15,641 nucleotides of DNA. Origin: Acidobacteriota bacterium (GTDB taxonomy: Bacteria > Acidobacteriota > Blastocatellia > Pyrinomonadales > Pyrinomonadaceae). Below are positions 14,454 through 15,641 of this stretch, piece after piece. The position numbers were made by a program, and so were the translations under genes. The stretch covers positions 3,112 to 18,752 of the forward strand of contig JAHEEZ010000047.1 in assembly GCA_024640445.1 (NCBI GenBank), written 5' to 3'. The notes beneath the pieces were generated by a model, which did not search any database, was not told the DNA's origin, and worked only from the letters and a program-made list of their open reading frames with translations. How positions within the stretch are numbered: the first letter of the stretch is position 1; the number at the start of each line of letters is the position of its first letter.

Positions 14454-14482
14454 TTTATAGCAGAACGAAAGAAGTTTATCAA
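14454..14482 (-). promoter_or_regulatory. Sigma70-type promoter of rpmB
   Basis: On the minus strand, TTGATA (14482-14477, five of six) is followed by exactly 17 bases and TATAAA (14459-14454, five of six). This is the best promoter match in the window. Transcription would start near 14447, about 70 bases before the rpmB start. Confidence 0.8.
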
Positions 14483-14524
14483 GCAATGATTCGAACAGTC
14501 ATATTTCAAGGAGTGATATCCAAA

Positions 14525-15641
14525 GTGCAAAAAAACATTTTTAGATTCTTTCTGCTCGCGGTCGTATCAGTTTTCACACTGAGTTTTACCAACTGCGAGA
14601 CAGCATCTGATCCCGGAACCGGAGGCGTGAACCCGAACGAGGTGGCTGCAACGGTAAATGGAAACGAGATCAAGATGGAAGAGGTTGAGCGCATCCTTAA
14701 ACAGCAGGCCCGGGGTGAAGAAAGCAAGCTTTCACCTCTTGAACTCGCCGCCGCCCGTCTGCAGGTGCTGGAGGGACTGATCCAGAATGAGGTTCTTTTC
14801 CAGAAAGCGCAAAACGAAAACACCGTCCCGACCGATGAAGAAGTTTCAGCTGAACTGAACAGGCGAAAGACCGAAAGCCGTTTGTCCAAAGAGCAGTTCG
14901 ATAAACAGTTGAAGGACAGCGGCGCGACGGAGGAATCGCTCAAAGACACCTTCAAGAAGGAAATGGCGATAAACAAGCTGATCGAGAAGATCACCGGTAA
15001 GATCGAACCTCCCAAGGACAGCGAGATCGAGGCCTTCTACAATGGCAACAAGGAAGCTTTCAAGGCAAAGCGCGGCGCACAATTGGCGGCGATCGTGATC
15101 GATCCGAACAAGGTCAGCGATTCCGATACGACGACCAACGCGGTTGAAGCGCAGCAGCGTGCGAAAGAGATCGGGGACAGGCTTCTTGGAAAACGAGCTG
15201 ATTTTGCGACTGTGGCCAGGGAGTTCAGCGAGGATCCGCAGACACAGGCCCGAGGCGGCGATTGGCGGTATTTCACCGAAGATGAGATGAGGCAGACCTT
15301 TGGCGACAACTTCGCGGGCTATGTGATGAATCAGGCCGAAAACGGTGAGATCATCCCTCAGGCAATCCCTCTTGAAGGCAAGATCCTGATCATCAAGATC
15401 CAGCAAAAGAAGGAGAAGGATGAAGATCAGACGCTCGAGACGCCAGGCGTGAGGGAACAGATCACCAAGGCGTTGATAGATTCCAGAAAGCAGTTGCTTA
15501 CCCAGTCATATGCCGCGGTAGCGATGAGCGAGGCGAAGATCGAAAACTTCCTTGCCAGGAAAGTGATCGAGAATCCGAATGAGCTGAGCGGAGCAAGGCC
15601 TGCACCTGCCGCGAATGCGACGAGCGAAACGCCGGAAACCA
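14525..15641 (+). CDS. SurA/PpiC-type peptidylprolyl isomerase, 3' end cut by window
   Basis: Predicted extracytoplasmic folding chaperone; 372 residues are visible and the frame is still open. A signal peptide (1-22) ends in SFTNC; Cys 24 might be lipidated, but Asn before it is atypical. A SurA-N-like helical domain (about 38-160) contains VAATVNGNEIKMEEVERIL (40-58), the usual opening of such chaperones. A parvulin-like domain (about 183-292) has DFATVAREFSEDP (226-238) and GGDWRYF (244-250), typical of rotamase domains. Its first strand reads RGAQLAAIVI where active parvulins have a SHI-like motif, so activity is uncertain. An Ala/Pro-rich tail starts near 355. GTG 14525 is chosen because AAGGAG lies 11 bases upstream and a signal peptide follows; in-frame ATG 14486 and GTG 14513 are alternatives. 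It is divergent from rpmB. Confidence 0.9.
   Translation, partial: MQKNIFRFFLLAVVSVFTLSFTNCETASDPGTGGVNPNEVAATVNGNEIKMEEVERILKQQARGEESKLSPLELAAARLQVLEGLIQNEVLFQKAQNENTVPTDEEVSAELNRRKTESRLSKEQFDKQLKDSGATEESLKDTFKKEMAINKLIEKITGKIEPPKDSEIEAFYNGNKEAFKAKRGAQLAAIVIDPNKVSDSDTTTNAVEAQQRAKEIGDRLLGKRADFATVAREFSEDPQTQARGGDWRYFTEDEMRQTFGDNFAGYVMNQAENGEIIPQAIPLEGKILIIKIQQKKEKDEDQTLETPGVREQITKALIDSRKQLLTQSYAAVAMSEAKIENFLARKVIENPNELSGARPAPAANATSETPET

Noticed and set aside
14486..14524. Earlier ATG (14486) as start of the SurA-like protein
   Set aside because: No ribosome site precedes it and it would put 13 extra residues before a good signal peptide; kept only as an alternative.
1..15641. CRISPR array, prophage, insertion sequence, tRNA or toxin-antitoxin pair
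   Set aside because: No regularly spaced repeats, transposase or integrase motifs, terminal repeats, cloverleaf structure or small two-gene toxin cassette could be found; gene content is core chromosomal.

Overview
The window carries ordinary chromosomal genes of a Gram-negative (diderm) bacterium. Evidence for two membranes is a YajC/SecD/SecF set, a TonB/ExbB/ExbD energy-transduction set and a SurA/PpiC-type periplasmic chaperone. Base composition is moderately GC-rich, coding density is high and Shine-Dalgarno sites are mostly of the GGAG type. The style of the genes suggests Acidobacteriota (perhaps Blastocatellia): separate secD and secF, a MauE-thioredoxin fusion, and tonB-exbB-exbD-exbD followed by a TPR protein. 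That placement is inferred from memory of gene organisation, not from a search. I see no phage, insertion sequence, CRISPR array, tRNA or rRNA.

Layout. 2-3650: 3' part of der (ribosome-assembly GTPase), a membrane protein fusing a MauE domain to two thioredoxin-like domains, and tgt (queuosine tRNA-guanine transglycosylase), tightly packed on the + strand. 3725-6986: a candidate promoter, then yajC, secD and secF (Sec translocon accessory complex). 6987-7460: a 474-base gap without a convincing gene but with a repeated near-palindrome. 7461-10113: tonB, exbB and two exbD genes, ended by a strong intrinsic terminator. 10203-11189: a TPR-like exported protein with its own terminator. 11336-13552: a long bifunctional RelA/SpoT-type (p)ppGpp synthetase/hydrolase, possibly near-leaderless, with a strong terminator. 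13695-14075: ridA. 14175-14378 (minus strand): rpmB (ribosomal protein L28), convergent with ridA and driven by a near-consensus promoter. 14525 to the end: a divergent SurA/PpiC-type peptidylprolyl isomerase, cut by the window edge.

How the genes fit together. Much of the window concerns the cell envelope: Sec-dependent export, proton-motive-force transfer to the outer membrane, thiol redox chemistry outside the cytoplasm, and periplasmic folding. Interleaved are translation and stress functions (Der, Tgt, L28, (p)ppGpp turnover, RidA). I found no clear new multi-gene system. The items most worth checking are the MauE-Trx-Trx fusion, the perfect 11-bp inverted repeat between tonB and exbB, the attenuator-like rpmB leader, the CTAACGTTAG repeats upstream of tonB, and low-complexity insertions in Der and SecF.
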